A stretch of 64,000 bases of DNA, from contig JAEUQR010000083.1 in assembly GCA_016789705.1 (NCBI GenBank), positions 27,311-91,310 on the forward strand. Reading direction: 5' to 3'. The notes under the pieces are model-generated. The model saw only the letters and a list, made by a program, of their open reading frames with translations. It ran no database searches and was not told the DNA's origin. The stretch is from Acidobacteriota bacterium. GTDB taxonomy: Bacteria > Acidobacteriota > Vicinamibacteria > Vicinamibacterales > UBA2999. Shown here one piece after another: positions 34,758 through 42,921 of the stretch. Each line of letters opens with the position of its first letter. Within the stretch, counting starts at the first letter, position 1. Both the position numbers and the translations under genes were made by a program.

Positions 34758-35741
34758 GTGAGCAAGATTCTGTCGCAGGACGAGATCGACGCGCTGCTGT
34801 CGGCGCCGATGACCGTCGATCGCACCGACCGCGCCGAGGCGGCGTCGCCGGCGTCGCCTGTCACCCGCTACAACTTCCGCCGGCCCGACCGCATCTCGAA
34901 GGAGCAGATCCACGCCCTGCACTTCCTGCACGAGCGCTTCGCGCGCAACGTGTCGCAGTCGCTCGCCGCCTACCTGCGCTCGATGACCGAACTGTCCCTC
35001 GTGTCGGTCGAACAGTTCGCCTACTCCGAGTTCCTGATGTCGATGTCGGACCCGACGGCGTTCTATGCCATCTCGATGGCGCCGTTCGACGACCTCGGCG
35101 GCCTCGAGATCAATCCCGCCGTGGCCTTCGCGATGGTCGAGCGCATGCTCGGCGGCGAAGGCAAGGGCGCGGCCGTCGAACGCGCGCTCACCGAAATCGA
35201 GCAGAACGTCATCGACTCGGCCGTGAAGATCCTGCTCGACTCGCTCAGCGACACGTGGCGCCCGGTGGTCGAGCTGACCTTCGGCATCCGCGGCCGTGAG
35301 ACGCGTCCGCAGATGCTGCAGGTGGCCTCGCCGAACGACACCGTCGTGATGCTGGTGTTCGACATGCGCATCGGCGAGGCGCAGGGCATGCTGAGCCTGT
35401 GCCTGCCGGCGAGCGTGGTCGAGAAGACCGACTCGCACTTCGCCGGCGCGCTCGACCGGCAGCGCCGCGAGCCCATCGGCAGGGAACGCCTGTGGCTCCA
35501 CGAGAACCTGGCGCGCGTGCCGATGCCGCTCAGCGCCGTGCTCGAAACGCGCTGCACGACGCGCGAAATGGTGGAACTCCGGACCGGCGACGTGTTGTCC
35601 CTCGGCGTGCCCACCAGCCGGCCGCTCGATCTGCGCGTCGGCCGCACCCTGAAGTTCCGCGGCCAGCCGGCCGCGCACGGCGGGCGGACGAGTGTCGTCG
35701 TCTCGCACCGTTGCGATGGCGCCGGCGTGGCGGAGGCATGA
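34758..35741 (+). CDS. fliM: Flagellar motor switch protein FliM
   Basis: A 327-residue C-ring protein. The N-terminal CheY-binding peptide is canonical (VSKILSQDEIDALLSA), followed by the FliM middle domain (RFARNVSQSLAAYLRSMTELSLVSVEQF, LGGLEINPAVAFAMVERMLGG) and the C-terminal SpoA domain (VPMPLSAVLETRCTTREMVELRTGDVLSLGV). GTG34758 is fixed by the family N-terminus. No cheY or other chemotaxis gene is visible nearby, so the CheY source is elsewhere. Confidence 0.95.
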   Translation: MSKILSQDEIDALLSAPMTVDRTDRAEAASPASPVTRYNFRRPDRISKEQIHALHFLHERFARNVSQSLAAYLRSMTELSLVSVEQFAYSEFLMSMSDPTAFYAISMAPFDDLGGLEINPAVAFAMVERMLGGEGKGAAVERALTEIEQNVIDSAVKILLDSLSDTWRPVVELTFGIRGRETRPQMLQVASPNDTVVMLVFDMRIGEAQGMLSLCLPASVVEKTDSHFAGALDRQRREPIGRERLWLHENLARVPMPLSAVLETRCTTREMVELRTGDVLSLGVPTSRPLDLRVGRTLKFRGQPAAHGGRTSVVVSHRCDGAGVAEA

Positions 35742-35742
35742 C

Positions 35743-36525
35743 ATGGCCACCCAGATGACAACTGACACCCTCCGGCTGGCACTGGCGGAGGAGTTCCGCG
35801 CCGCGGTCGAAGCCGTCGTCGGCCACGTGCTCACGACCACCGAGGCGCCGGCGGCGGGCGGCGTCGGCTGGAGCACCCCGATCGTGGCCTCGGGCGTCGT
35901 CGACGGGCAGCTCACGGTGTGGGTGGACGAGGCCGGCGTCACCGCGATTGCGCGGGCGATGCTGGGCATGGACGAGGCGCCGGAGCCGAGTGTCGCCGCT
36001 GACATGCTGAAGGGCCTCTGGGCGCAGGCCGCCGCCGCGACCGCGATCAAGGACGGCTTCGAGGGACTGTCCCTCGTGCCCGGTCCGACGACGGCCGGCA
36101 CGTTGCCGGCGCCTGGCGCGGGAATCGCCATCACCAATGGCGCGGAGACGCTCGCCACGTTGACGATGACCGGTGCGGTGACGGCGGGGCGCGGTGTGTC
36201 GGCCGGCGCGCCGGCCGCCTCGGGACCGCCGGCGGGCGCCGGCGCCGGGCGCACCGAGTACCCGGGCAATCTCGCGGCGCTGCTCGACATCGACCTGCCG
36301 CTCGTCGTGCGCTTCGCGCGCACCGAGATGTCGCTGCGCGCGCTGGCGCAGCTCGGCCCGGGCTCGATGGTGGACATGGGCCGTTCGCCCGATGCGCCCG
36401 TCCAGCTGCTCATCGGCTCCCAGGTCGTCGCCGAGGGCGAAGTCGTGGTCGTGGCCGGCAACTACGGCGTGCGGATCACGAGTCTCGTGAGCCCCGCCGA
36501 CCGACTGAGAGCGATGGAGCTATGA
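35743..36525 (+). CDS. FliN/FliY-like motor switch protein with N-terminal extension
   Basis: A 260-residue protein. The C-terminal ~85 residues are a canonical FliN domain (LLDIDLPLVVRFARTEMSLRALAQLGPGSMV, VVAEGEVVVVAGNYGVRITSLV). The first ~120 residues resemble a CheC/CheX-type fold as in Bacillus FliY (GVVDGQLTVWVDEAGVTAIARAMLG), but the phosphatase motif E-x2-N is not found, so CheY-P hydrolysis is not predicted. An Ala/Gly linker joins them. It sits directly after fliM and overlaps the next gene (ATGA). It coexists with a minimal FliN at 27460. Confidence 0.82.
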   Translation: MATQMTTDTLRLALAEEFRAAVEAVVGHVLTTTEAPAAGGVGWSTPIVASGVVDGQLTVWVDEAGVTAIARAMLGMDEAPEPSVAADMLKGLWAQAAAATAIKDGFEGLSLVPGPTTAGTLPAPGAGIAITNGAETLATLTMTGAVTAGRGVSAGAPAASGPPAGAGAGRTEYPGNLAALLDIDLPLVVRFARTEMSLRALAQLGPGSMVDMGRSPDAPVQLLIGSQVVAEGEVVVVAGNYGVRITSLVSPADRLRAMEL

Positions 36526-37028
36526 CCCCTGTGCTGACCCCGATGGCGGCCGCGGCCGCCGGCCTGGCCGTGCTGTTCGTCGTCCAGATCGTGCTGCTCT
36601 GGAAGCTCGCGCGCTCGACGCGCGTGACCGCCGACGCGACCGCCCGCGTCGCCCAGCTCACCGCGGCCCTCGAACTGCTGACGGATACCACTGAAGAAGG
36701 ATTCGTCAATGTGGCGGCGGAACTTGAACGCCTCGGCGCGCGGCCCCTTGCCGCCGGCTCGACGCGTCGCGCCACCACGCGCCGGATTGCCGCGGCCGTG
36801 CGCAAGGGCAAGGCGATTGAAGACATCGCCAGCGCCGAGTCGCTCTCCGAGAGCGAGGTGCGGTTGCACCTCGGGCTCGAGACGGCCGCCGAACCGGTGA
36901 CCGCGCGCGAGGCCGACGAGACCCCCGAGGAGGGCCCCGGTGTGCTCGACGACCTCGAGCGCTGGATGAACTCGCTCACGAAATCCCGCCGTCCGCGGGG
37001 AGCCCGCCATGCCGCCGTGCGCGTCTGA
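36522..37028 (+). CDS. Membrane-anchored helix-turn-helix-like protein (DUF2802/DUF6115-like)
   Basis: A 168-residue protein: one N-terminal membrane helix (~9-29, AAAAAGLAVLFVVQIVLLWKL), a helical stretch likely to be a coiled coil (~33-70), then a small HTH-like segment (RRIAAAVRKGKAIEDIASAE, SLSESEVRLHLGL). The pattern of GKxxxDIAxxxxLSxSEVxLxL recalls DUF2802/DUF6115 proteins found in flagellar loci of other bacteria; their role is unknown. It overlaps both neighbours, so it is part of the operon. With the HTH held at the membrane, protein rather than DNA binding is plausible. Confidence 0.6.
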   Translation: MTPVLTPMAAAAAGLAVLFVVQIVLLWKLARSTRVTADATARVAQLTAALELLTDTTEEGFVNVAAELERLGARPLAAGSTRRATTRRIAAAVRKGKAIEDIASAESLSESEVRLHLGLETAAEPVTAREADETPEEGPGVLDDLERWMNSLTKSRRPRGARHAAVRV

Positions 37029-37863
37029 GACCTGCGCGCGGCCGTCGCGGTGGTGGCGCCTCGGCGCCTCCCGGGGGGCGACCCTCGATGGCCAGTGGCA
37101 CTGCTCGCAGCCGTGCGTCGAGGCAGTCATCCGGCAGCGGCTGCACCTCGTGCCGGCGAGCCAGGAGGTGCGTCCGCGCCTGCCGGCGGTGCGTCTCGGG
37201 GCGCTGCTGCGCCATCAGGGCGCCGTGCCGCCCGACCAGATCGCCGCGGCGCTCGAGGCACAGGCCGAGACACGGCTGCGGCTCGGTGAGCAGCTCCGCT
37301 CGATGGGCGCGGTGGACCCGCAGGCGCTCCTGCGCGCGCTGGCCGAGCAGGCCGGCGTGAGTTACCTCGCGGCCGTGGACGTCACACGCGTGCACGAGGC
37401 GCCGGGCGGCCTCAGTCTCGATGCCATCCAGGCGCTGCGAATCGTGCCGATCGGTCCGCCGGAGTCGGGCCGGATCCGCGTGGCGTTTCCGGCGCCCGTG
37501 CCGCGCACGGCGCTCGCGGTCTTCCGCCAGCAGACCGGCTGGATGCCCGAGCCGTATCTGGTCGGAGACGACGCGTGGCTCGGGCTGCTCGAGCACTACG
37601 GCGCGACGTCGCGCGGCCGCGTGTCGCCCGAGACGATGTCGATGGGGTTCGCCCGCGAGCACGATCCCCTGGAAGCGTCGCGCCGACTGGCGCAGGTCGT
37701 GATGGCGGCGGGTGAGGCGCGGATGCGCGATGCGCGCTGGGGCCACTACGTGTGGGTGCGGCTGCAGGGCGCCGGGGCGGGATTCGATTTGTTGCTGGAC
37801 CAGGCGCCGGAGTCCCGGCCAGAAGGAGCAGAACCATGGCAGGCGGCCACTACGTCGCGCTGA
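37009..37863 (+). CDS. Stand-alone MshEN-domain protein, probable c-di-GMP receptor
   Basis: A 284-residue soluble protein. Residues 62-114 match the two-part MshEN c-di-GMP-binding unit: a 24-residue motif from R62-L-G through G71 and L82 to Q85, a five-residue spacer, and a second from R91-L-G through G100 and L111 to Q114. This is the published layout of the family. The fold continues as in T2SSE_N (LSLDAIQALRIVPIG). In type II/IV systems the domain precedes an ATPase; here no P-loop follows, only a helical C-terminus. Four Cys (C4, C9, C32, C36) could bind a metal. It overlaps flgF by 28 bases and the preceding gene by 20. Confidence 0.75.
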   Translation: MPPCASETCARPSRWWRLGASRGATLDGQWHCSQPCVEAVIRQRLHLVPASQEVRPRLPAVRLGALLRHQGAVPPDQIAAALEAQAETRLRLGEQLRSMGAVDPQALLRALAEQAGVSYLAAVDVTRVHEAPGGLSLDAIQALRIVPIGPPESGRIRVAFPAPVPRTALAVFRQQTGWMPEPYLVGDDAWLGLLEHYGATSRGRVSPETMSMGFAREHDPLEASRRLAQVVMAAGEARMRDARWGHYVWVRLQGAGAGFDLLLDQAPESRPEGAEPWQAATTSR

Positions 37864-38552
37864 GCGGGATGCGCACGCGACTCGACGAGCTGGATCGGCT
37901 GGCGTCCGATCTCGCCAACGTCGGCACCGCGGGCTACAAGGCGGAGCGCACCGGGCACCGCAACGTGCCGCGGCCCGTGTTCGACGACGCGCTGGAGTCG
38001 GCGATCGACTCGTCCCTCGGCGCCCGCCGTCTCGACGCCCGTGCCGGCGCCATCGAGCCGACCGGCCGGGCGATGGACGTGGCCATCGAGGGCGCGGGAT
38101 TCCTCGCCGTCGATACGCCGGCCGGCCCGCGCTACACGCGCAACGGACACCTGAGCCGCACGCCCGACGGACAGCTCATCACCGCCGACGGCGCCGTCGT
38201 GCGCGGCGTCGATGGCCCGATCACGGTGGGTGAGGGCTCGCTCAGCGTGGATTCCGACGGCTCGGTGCTGAGCAACGGTGCCGTCGTCGGCAAGCTCGCC
38301 ATCGTGCAGTTCGGTGATCCCGGCGCGCTCGTGCGCGAGAGCGGCGCGCTGCTCAGGACCGACGAGACGCCGACGCCGGTCCCGACACCCACCATCCGCA
38401 CCGGCTCGCTCGAACAGTCGAACGTCTCGGTCGTCGATCGCGTCGCCGAACTCACCGCCGTCAACCGCAGCTTCCAGGCCCTGCAGAAGGCCGTCTCCGT
38501 GCTGATGAACGATGTCGATGGCCGCGCCATCGAGACGTTCGGCCGCCGCTAG
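37836..38552 (+). CDS. flgF: Flagellar proximal/distal rod protein FlgF
   Basis: A 238-residue rod protein of the FlgF/FlgG family. It has the N-terminal axial motif (YVALSGMRTRLDELDRLASD, LANVGTAGYKAER), a core (AIEGAGFLAVDTPAGPRYTRNGHL) and a C-terminal motif (LEQSNVSVVDRVAELTAVNRSFQALQK region). It is shorter and less canonical than the following FlgG, hence FlgF. The start has AAGGAG and lies inside the MshEN gene. Confidence 0.92.
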   Translation: MAGGHYVALSGMRTRLDELDRLASDLANVGTAGYKAERTGHRNVPRPVFDDALESAIDSSLGARRLDARAGAIEPTGRAMDVAIEGAGFLAVDTPAGPRYTRNGHLSRTPDGQLITADGAVVRGVDGPITVGEGSLSVDSDGSVLSNGAVVGKLAIVQFGDPGALVRESGALLRTDETPTPVPTPTIRTGSLEQSNVSVVDRVAELTAVNRSFQALQKAVSVLMNDVDGRAIETFGRR

Positions 38553-38570
38553 CCCTTTCGAGGAGTCGTT

Positions 38571-39356
38571 ATGATTCGCGCCCTGTACACCGCCGCGAGC
38601 GGCATGAACGCCCAGCAGACCAGCATCGACAACGTGGCCCACAACCTGGCCAACGTCAACACCGCCGGCTACAAGAAGAGCCACGTCGAGTTCGAGGATC
38701 TGTTCTACCAGCACACACGCGTGCCTGGCGCCGCGACCACGACGGGCGATTCGCCGACCGGTCTCGAAGTGGGCCTCGGCACGCGGGTCGTCGCCACCTC
38801 GCGCGACTTCACGACCGGCAGCTTCCGCGCCACCGGCAGCCCGCTCGACATCGCCATCCAGGGCGACGGCTTCTTCCAGATCAACATGCCCGACGGCACG
38901 ACGGCCTTCACGCGTGCCGGCGCCCTCCATCGCGACGGCCAGGGGCTGGTCGTGACCGCCGACGGCTACGCGCTCGAGCCGCAGATCTCGATTCCCGAAA
39001 ACGCCACCTCGATCAGCATCACCCGCGACGGCGTCGTCTCGGCGACGATCCCCGGCCAGAGCGCCGCCCAGCAGCTCGGCGTCATCGAACTCGCCACCTT
39101 CCAGAACCCGTCGGGCCTGACGCCGATGGGCGGCAACCTGTTCCAGGTGACGAGCGCCTCGGGCGAGCCGCAGACGGGCCCGGCCGGCACCGAGCAGCGC
39201 GGCACGCTGCAGCAGGGGTATCTCGAAGACTCGAACGTGAGCGTCGTCGAGGAGATGGTCAACATGATCCTCGGGCAGCGCGCCTATGAAGCCAGCTCGA
39301 AGGTGATCAAGGCCGCCGACGAGATGCTCGCCCAGGTCAACAACATCGTCCGATGA
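38571..39356 (+). CDS. flgG: Flagellar distal rod protein FlgG
   Basis: A 261-residue distal-rod protein. Conserved blocks are RALYTAASGMNAQQTSIDNV, LANVNTAGYKKSHVEFEDL, AIQGDGFFQINMPDGT and the C-terminal VSVVEEMVNMILGQRAYE with ADEMLAQVNNIVR. The length equals that of E. coli FlgG. AGGAG precedes the start. The last bases overlap flgA (ATGA). Confidence 0.96.
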   Translation: MIRALYTAASGMNAQQTSIDNVAHNLANVNTAGYKKSHVEFEDLFYQHTRVPGAATTTGDSPTGLEVGLGTRVVATSRDFTTGSFRATGSPLDIAIQGDGFFQINMPDGTTAFTRAGALHRDGQGLVVTADGYALEPQISIPENATSISITRDGVVSATIPGQSAAQQLGVIELATFQNPSGLTPMGGNLFQVTSASGEPQTGPAGTEQRGTLQQGYLEDSNVSVVEEMVNMILGQRAYEASSKVIKAADEMLAQVNNIVR

Positions 39357-40048
39357 TCCGCCTCGCCCTCCTCCTCGGCGCGTTCGCGGCCGCCGTTCCG
39401 GCGGCGCCCGTCACGCTCGCTCCGGCGACCCACGCGGCCGTCGTGGCGGCGGTGCGCGCGCGCATGGGGGCGGATGCCGACGTGCAGGTCACGGCGCTCG
39501 GCGCGCCGGTGCCGGCGGTGGAGGCGGTGACCGACGCGGTGCTCGAGCCGGGCGCCTCGCTCGGCGGACCGCTGCGTGTGGCGCTCAGGGCGCCGGTCGA
39601 TCGCGGCGGCGCGCGGATGCTCGCGCCGGTGGCGCATGTGTCGGTCGTGGTCGAGGTGACCGTGGCGCACTGGCACACGGCGCGCGCGGTGACGCGCGGC
39701 GCCCGGCTCGGCGACGGCGACGTGATGCGCGTGCGTCATCGCCTGTCGCGCGGACCGCTCAGGCCGTTTCCGGTCGAAGACGAGGTGCGCGGGGCGCGCG
39801 CCGTGCAGGACCTGGCGGCGGACGCCTGCCTGACGACGCGGATCGTCGCGCCGACACCCGCCGTGGCGGCCGGCGCCGATGTCGTCGGCGTCGTGCGCGA
39901 CGGCGCGATGGAAGTGCGCGCGCAACTCGTGGCCGTCGATTCCGGCCGTATCGGTGACCTGGTGCGCGTGATGCACCCCGAGAGCCGGCGGACGTTCCGG
40001 GCCCGCGTCGTCGCACGGGCCGAAGTGGAGATCAGTCATGACCGATAA
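39353..40048 (+). CDS. flgA: Flagellar P-ring chaperone FlgA
   Basis: A 231-residue periplasmic protein. A short signal peptide (MIRLALLLGAFAAAVPAAP) is followed by a poorly conserved N-terminal domain and a SAF domain (ARAVTRGARLGDGDVMRVRH) with the C-terminal pattern of FlgA (VVGVVRDGAMEVRAQLVAVDSGRIGDLVRV). It assists FlgI polymerisation around the rod. It overlaps flgG by four bases and flgH by eleven. Confidence 0.9.
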   Translation: MIRLALLLGAFAAAVPAAPVTLAPATHAAVVAAVRARMGADADVQVTALGAPVPAVEAVTDAVLEPGASLGGPLRVALRAPVDRGGARMLAPVAHVSVVVEVTVAHWHTARAVTRGARLGDGDVMRVRHRLSRGPLRPFPVEDEVRGARAVQDLAADACLTTRIVAPTPAVAAGADVVGVVRDGAMEVRAQLVAVDSGRIGDLVRVMHPESRRTFRARVVARAEVEISHDR

Positions 40049-40793
40049 CCGCAGACTCCGGCGCCGCACGGCGGCGGCGATGCTCGCCGTGCTGGTCGCC
40101 ATGCCCGTCGTGGCCCTCGCGCAGACCGGCGCGCGGCCCGTGGCCGCGGCCGTCACCGCACCGGCGAAGGGGACGAAGGTCGAGCCGGCCGCGCCGCCGC
40201 CCGACGCCCAGGACAAGGCGCTCGCGCGCTATCTCGAGACGGCGCGGTCGATGCCCTCGGCCGACCCCAATGCGTGGATGCAGGGCCTCACGCTCGACCT
40301 CCGCGCCCGCCGCGTGAACGACATCCTCACGGTGCGGGTCGAGGAGACGATTGCCGCGACCGGCACGGCCGACACCGCGCTCGGCAAGTCGACTTCGACC
40401 GGCGTCGGCATCTCGACGCTCTTCGGCCTGCAGAGCAAGATCCCGGCGGGTGTGGGCCTGGGGGACCTCGCGAGCAGCCAGAGCAACACCGATTTCAGCG
40501 GCAGCGGCACGACGGCCCGGGCGAGCGCCCTCACCGCGACCATCAGCGCGCGGGTGGCCGAGGTGCTGCCGAACGGCGACCTGCTCGTCGAGGGCGTGCG
40601 CGAGATCGAAATCAATGGCGACCGCCAGGTCGTCGTGCTCACGGGCGTGGCCCGCGTGGTCGACATCGGCCCGGGCAACGTCATCCCGTCGAGCGTGCTC
40701 GGACAACTCAGCATCCGCTACTTCGGCCGCGGCCTGACCAAGGGCAGTCTCACGCCCGGCTGGCTCGTCCGCGTCCTCAACAAGGTGTTCTGA
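40038..40793 (+). CDS. flgH: Flagellar L-ring protein FlgH lacking a lipobox cysteine
   Basis: A 251-residue outer-membrane ring protein. FlgH blocks are clear (LDLRARRVNDILTVRVEETI, ARVAEVLPNGDLLVEGVREI, GVARVVDIGPGNVIPSS, LSIRYFGRG). The signal sequence (MLAVLVAMPVVALAQTGA) ends in a type-I-like cleavage site, and the whole protein has no Cys, so it cannot be the lipoprotein that enterobacterial FlgH is. How it is held in the outer membrane is unclear. Confidence 0.93.
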   Translation: MTDNRRLRRRTAAAMLAVLVAMPVVALAQTGARPVAAAVTAPAKGTKVEPAAPPPDAQDKALARYLETARSMPSADPNAWMQGLTLDLRARRVNDILTVRVEETIAATGTADTALGKSTSTGVGISTLFGLQSKIPAGVGLGDLASSQSNTDFSGSGTTARASALTATISARVAEVLPNGDLLVEGVREIEINGDRQVVVLTGVARVVDIGPGNVIPSSVLGQLSIRYFGRGLTKGSLTPGWLVRVLNKVF

Positions 40794-40795
40794 TC

Positions 40796-41920
40796 ATGGC
40801 CTTCAGGATTTCTGCCGTCCGCCTCGCCGCCGCCCTCGCGCTCATCGGCGCGCTCACGGCGCCGGCCCTCCGCGCCGACACCACCGTCCGTCTGAAGGAC
40901 GTCGTCTCGATGCAGGGCCCGGAAGCGCTGCCGCTCATGGGCTACGGCCTCATCGTCGGCCTGAACAAGACCGGCGACCGCCGCCAGACGATCTTCTCCA
41001 CGCAGTCGCTGGCCAACATCCTCCAGCAGCTCGGGCTGTCGGTGCGTCCCGGCGAGGTGAAGGTCGAGAACATCGCCGCCGTGCTCGTCACCGCCAACCT
41101 GCCCGTCTACGCGCGGCCAGGTGTGCGGCTCGACGTCACGGCCTCGTCGATCGGCGATGCCCGAAGCCTCCAGGGTGGCACGTTGCTCGCGACGGCGCTG
41201 CGCGGGCCGAGCGGCCAGGTCTATGCGCTCGCCCAGGGGCCGCTCTCGATTGGCGGCTTCGGCGGCGGCGCCGGCGGCAACTCCGTGGCCGTGAACCATC
41301 TCACGGTGGGCCGCGTGCCGAACGGCGCGCTCGTGCAGCAGGGGAGCGGCGTCGTGATGGGGGTGACCGACGTGGTGCCGCTGTCGCTGCGCGAACCGGA
41401 CTTCGCCACCGCCGTGCGCGTGGCCGGTGCCATCAATGCCGACCTCGGCGAGGGCAAGGCGCGTGTGCTCGATCCGGGCACCGTGGCCGTGGCCGTGCCG
41501 ACGCAGTACCGCGACGCCCTCCCGGACCTGATGGCGCGGCTCGAAGCGCTCACGGTCACGTCCGACACGCCGGCGCGCGTCGTCATCAACGAGCGGTCGG
41601 GCACGATCGTCGTGGGCGCCAACGTGCGCATCGCGGCGGCGGCCGTGGCCCACGGGAATCTCTCGGTGCGCATCAGCACGCGGTTCGAGGTGTCGCAGCC
41701 GAACGCGCTGGCCCGCACCGGCGACACCGTGGTCGTGCCGAACACCAATGTCGATGTGCGCGAAGGCACGGCACGTCTCGTCTCGCTCGAAGAAGGCACG
41801 ACGCTCGATGCGGTCGTCCGGGCGCTCAACACGCTCGGCGCGACGCCGCGCGACATCATCGCGATCATGCAGGCCCTCAAGGCGGCCGGGGCGCTGCACG
41901 CCGAGATCGTCATCATCTAG
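40796..41920 (+). CDS. flgI: Flagellar P-ring protein FlgI
   Basis: A 374-residue periplasmic ring protein with a signal peptide (AALALIGALTAPALRADT) and the FlgI core (RLKDVVSMQG, LMGYGLIVGLNKTGDRRQTIFSTQSLANIL, YARPGVRLDVTASSIGDARSLQGGTLLATAL, GTTLDAVVRALNTLGATPRDIIAIMQALKAAGALHAEIVII region). Length is normal. The TAG stop is the start of a G-rich minisatellite. Confidence 0.96.
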   Translation: MAFRISAVRLAAALALIGALTAPALRADTTVRLKDVVSMQGPEALPLMGYGLIVGLNKTGDRRQTIFSTQSLANILQQLGLSVRPGEVKVENIAAVLVTANLPVYARPGVRLDVTASSIGDARSLQGGTLLATALRGPSGQVYALAQGPLSIGGFGGGAGGNSVAVNHLTVGRVPNGALVQQGSGVVMGVTDVVPLSLREPDFATAVRVAGAINADLGEGKARVLDPGTVAVAVPTQYRDALPDLMARLEALTVTSDTPARVVINERSGTIVVGANVRIAAAAVAHGNLSVRISTRFEVSQPNALARTGDTVVVPNTNVDVREGTARLVSLEEGTTLDAVVRALNTLGATPRDIIAIMQALKAAGALHAEIVII

Positions 41921-41944
41921 GGGCTGGAGGCTGGGGGCTGGGGC
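41918..41944 (+). repeat. G-rich minisatellite starting at the flgI stop codon
   Basis: TAGGGGCTGGAGGCTGGGGGCTGGGG: GGGGCT-type units start within the flgI stop codon, exactly as at 361. It fills half of the 53-base flgI-flgJ gap. Confidence 0.65.
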
Positions 41945-41973
41945 CCGCCACGAACCCTCGCGGATCAACTGCC

Positions 41974-42831
41974 ATGAAGACGACACTGGAATCACTCGCC
42001 GTCGCGCCGGCGTCACTGCAGGCGCCGAAGACGGCCGCCGACGCCGAGCGGATGCAGGTGCTGACGCTCGTCGAGCAGTTCGAAGGCATGCTGCTCAGCG
42101 AGATGCTGCGCGACGTCCGCGCCGGCGACGAGGAGGAAGACGGCTTCGGCCTCGGCGCCTCCACCATGACCGACACGATGCAGGGCGAGTTCGGCCTGGC
42201 GCTCAGCCGCGCCGGCGGCCTCGGCCTCGGCGACATGCTGGCCAAGGCGCTGCTGCGGCGGTCGCAGACGGATGCCGCGGTCGAGGCGGCCCTGGTCCCC
42301 ACGGCCAGTGCCGGGCCGGCCCTTTCCGCTCCGGGTGTCCCCACCACCCGGGGGGCCGCCGACGACCACGCCGCCCATGCCGACCCCACCGGCGGCGGAG
42401 CGGCGGCGGTCGTGGCGGACGGCGTGCCGGTCTCGTCGGCCTTCGGCTGGCGCAGCGACCCGTTCACGGGCAGAGCGACCTTCCACAAGGGCGTCGATCT
42501 CGCGGCGGCATATGGCACGGAGGTGCGCGCCTTCGACGGGGGTGTCGTGAAATCGGCCGGGGAACGGTCGGGCTACGGATTGACGGTCGTCGTGGACCAC
42601 GGCGACGGCCGCGAGACCCTGTACGCCCATTTGTCGTCGATGGCCGTGGCCCCCGGCGACCCGGTGGCGGCTGGTCAGCCGATTGCACGGTCAGGGAACA
42701 GTGGACGCGCGACTGGCGCACATCTGCACTTCGAGGCACGGGAATACGGCCGGCCGGTGGATGCAGGGCGGCTCGCGGCGGTCTGGAACGGCCGGGCCTC
42801 CGACACGAGTGTCGGCGGTTCGGACGAATAA
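41974..42831 (+). CDS. flgJ: FlgJ-type rod-cap domain fused to an M23 endopeptidase
   Basis: A 285-residue protein. The N-terminal rod-binding domain (VLTLVEQFEGMLLSEMLRDVR, STMTDTMQGEFGLALSRAGGLGLGDMLAKAL, ~28-95) matches FlgJ. The C-terminal part (~150-270) is a LytM/M23 metallopeptidase (SSAFGWRSDPFTG, FHKGVDLAA with H171 and D175, GAHLHFE with H250 and H252), with zinc ligands intact. Enterobacterial FlgJ carries a glucosaminidase instead; here glycan cleavage appears to be replaced by peptide cross-link cleavage to open the wall for the rod. It is the last gene before the sigma-28 promoter. Confidence 0.88.
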   Translation: MKTTLESLAVAPASLQAPKTAADAERMQVLTLVEQFEGMLLSEMLRDVRAGDEEEDGFGLGASTMTDTMQGEFGLALSRAGGLGLGDMLAKALLRRSQTDAAVEAALVPTASAGPALSAPGVPTTRGAADDHAAHADPTGGGAAAVVADGVPVSSAFGWRSDPFTGRATFHKGVDLAAAYGTEVRAFDGGVVKSAGERSGYGLTVVVDHGDGRETLYAHLSSMAVAPGDPVAAGQPIARSGNSGRATGAHLHFEAREYGRPVDAGRLAAVWNGRASDTSVGGSDE

Positions 42832-42843
42832 CGGCCGCGGTAC

Positions 42844-42870
42844 TAATGGAGTCGCGGGCATTGCCGATTG
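42844..42870 (+). promoter_or_regulatory. Sigma-28 (FliA) promoter of flgM
   Basis: TAAT (42844-42847), exactly 15 bases, then GCCGATTG (42863-42870); the FliA consensus is TAAA-N15-GCCGATAA. The transcript would start near 42878, 44 bases before flgM. The same spacing is found before fliC. Confidence 0.7.
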
Positions 42871-42921
42871 GTTGGGGGAACGACCAGCGGGCGTGGGGCC
42901 CGGCCTGGGAGGGACACGACG

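Noticed and set aside
35743..36525. Active CheY-P phosphatase (FliY)
   Set aside because: The E-x2-N catalytic motif of CheC/FliY could not be found in the N-terminal domain.
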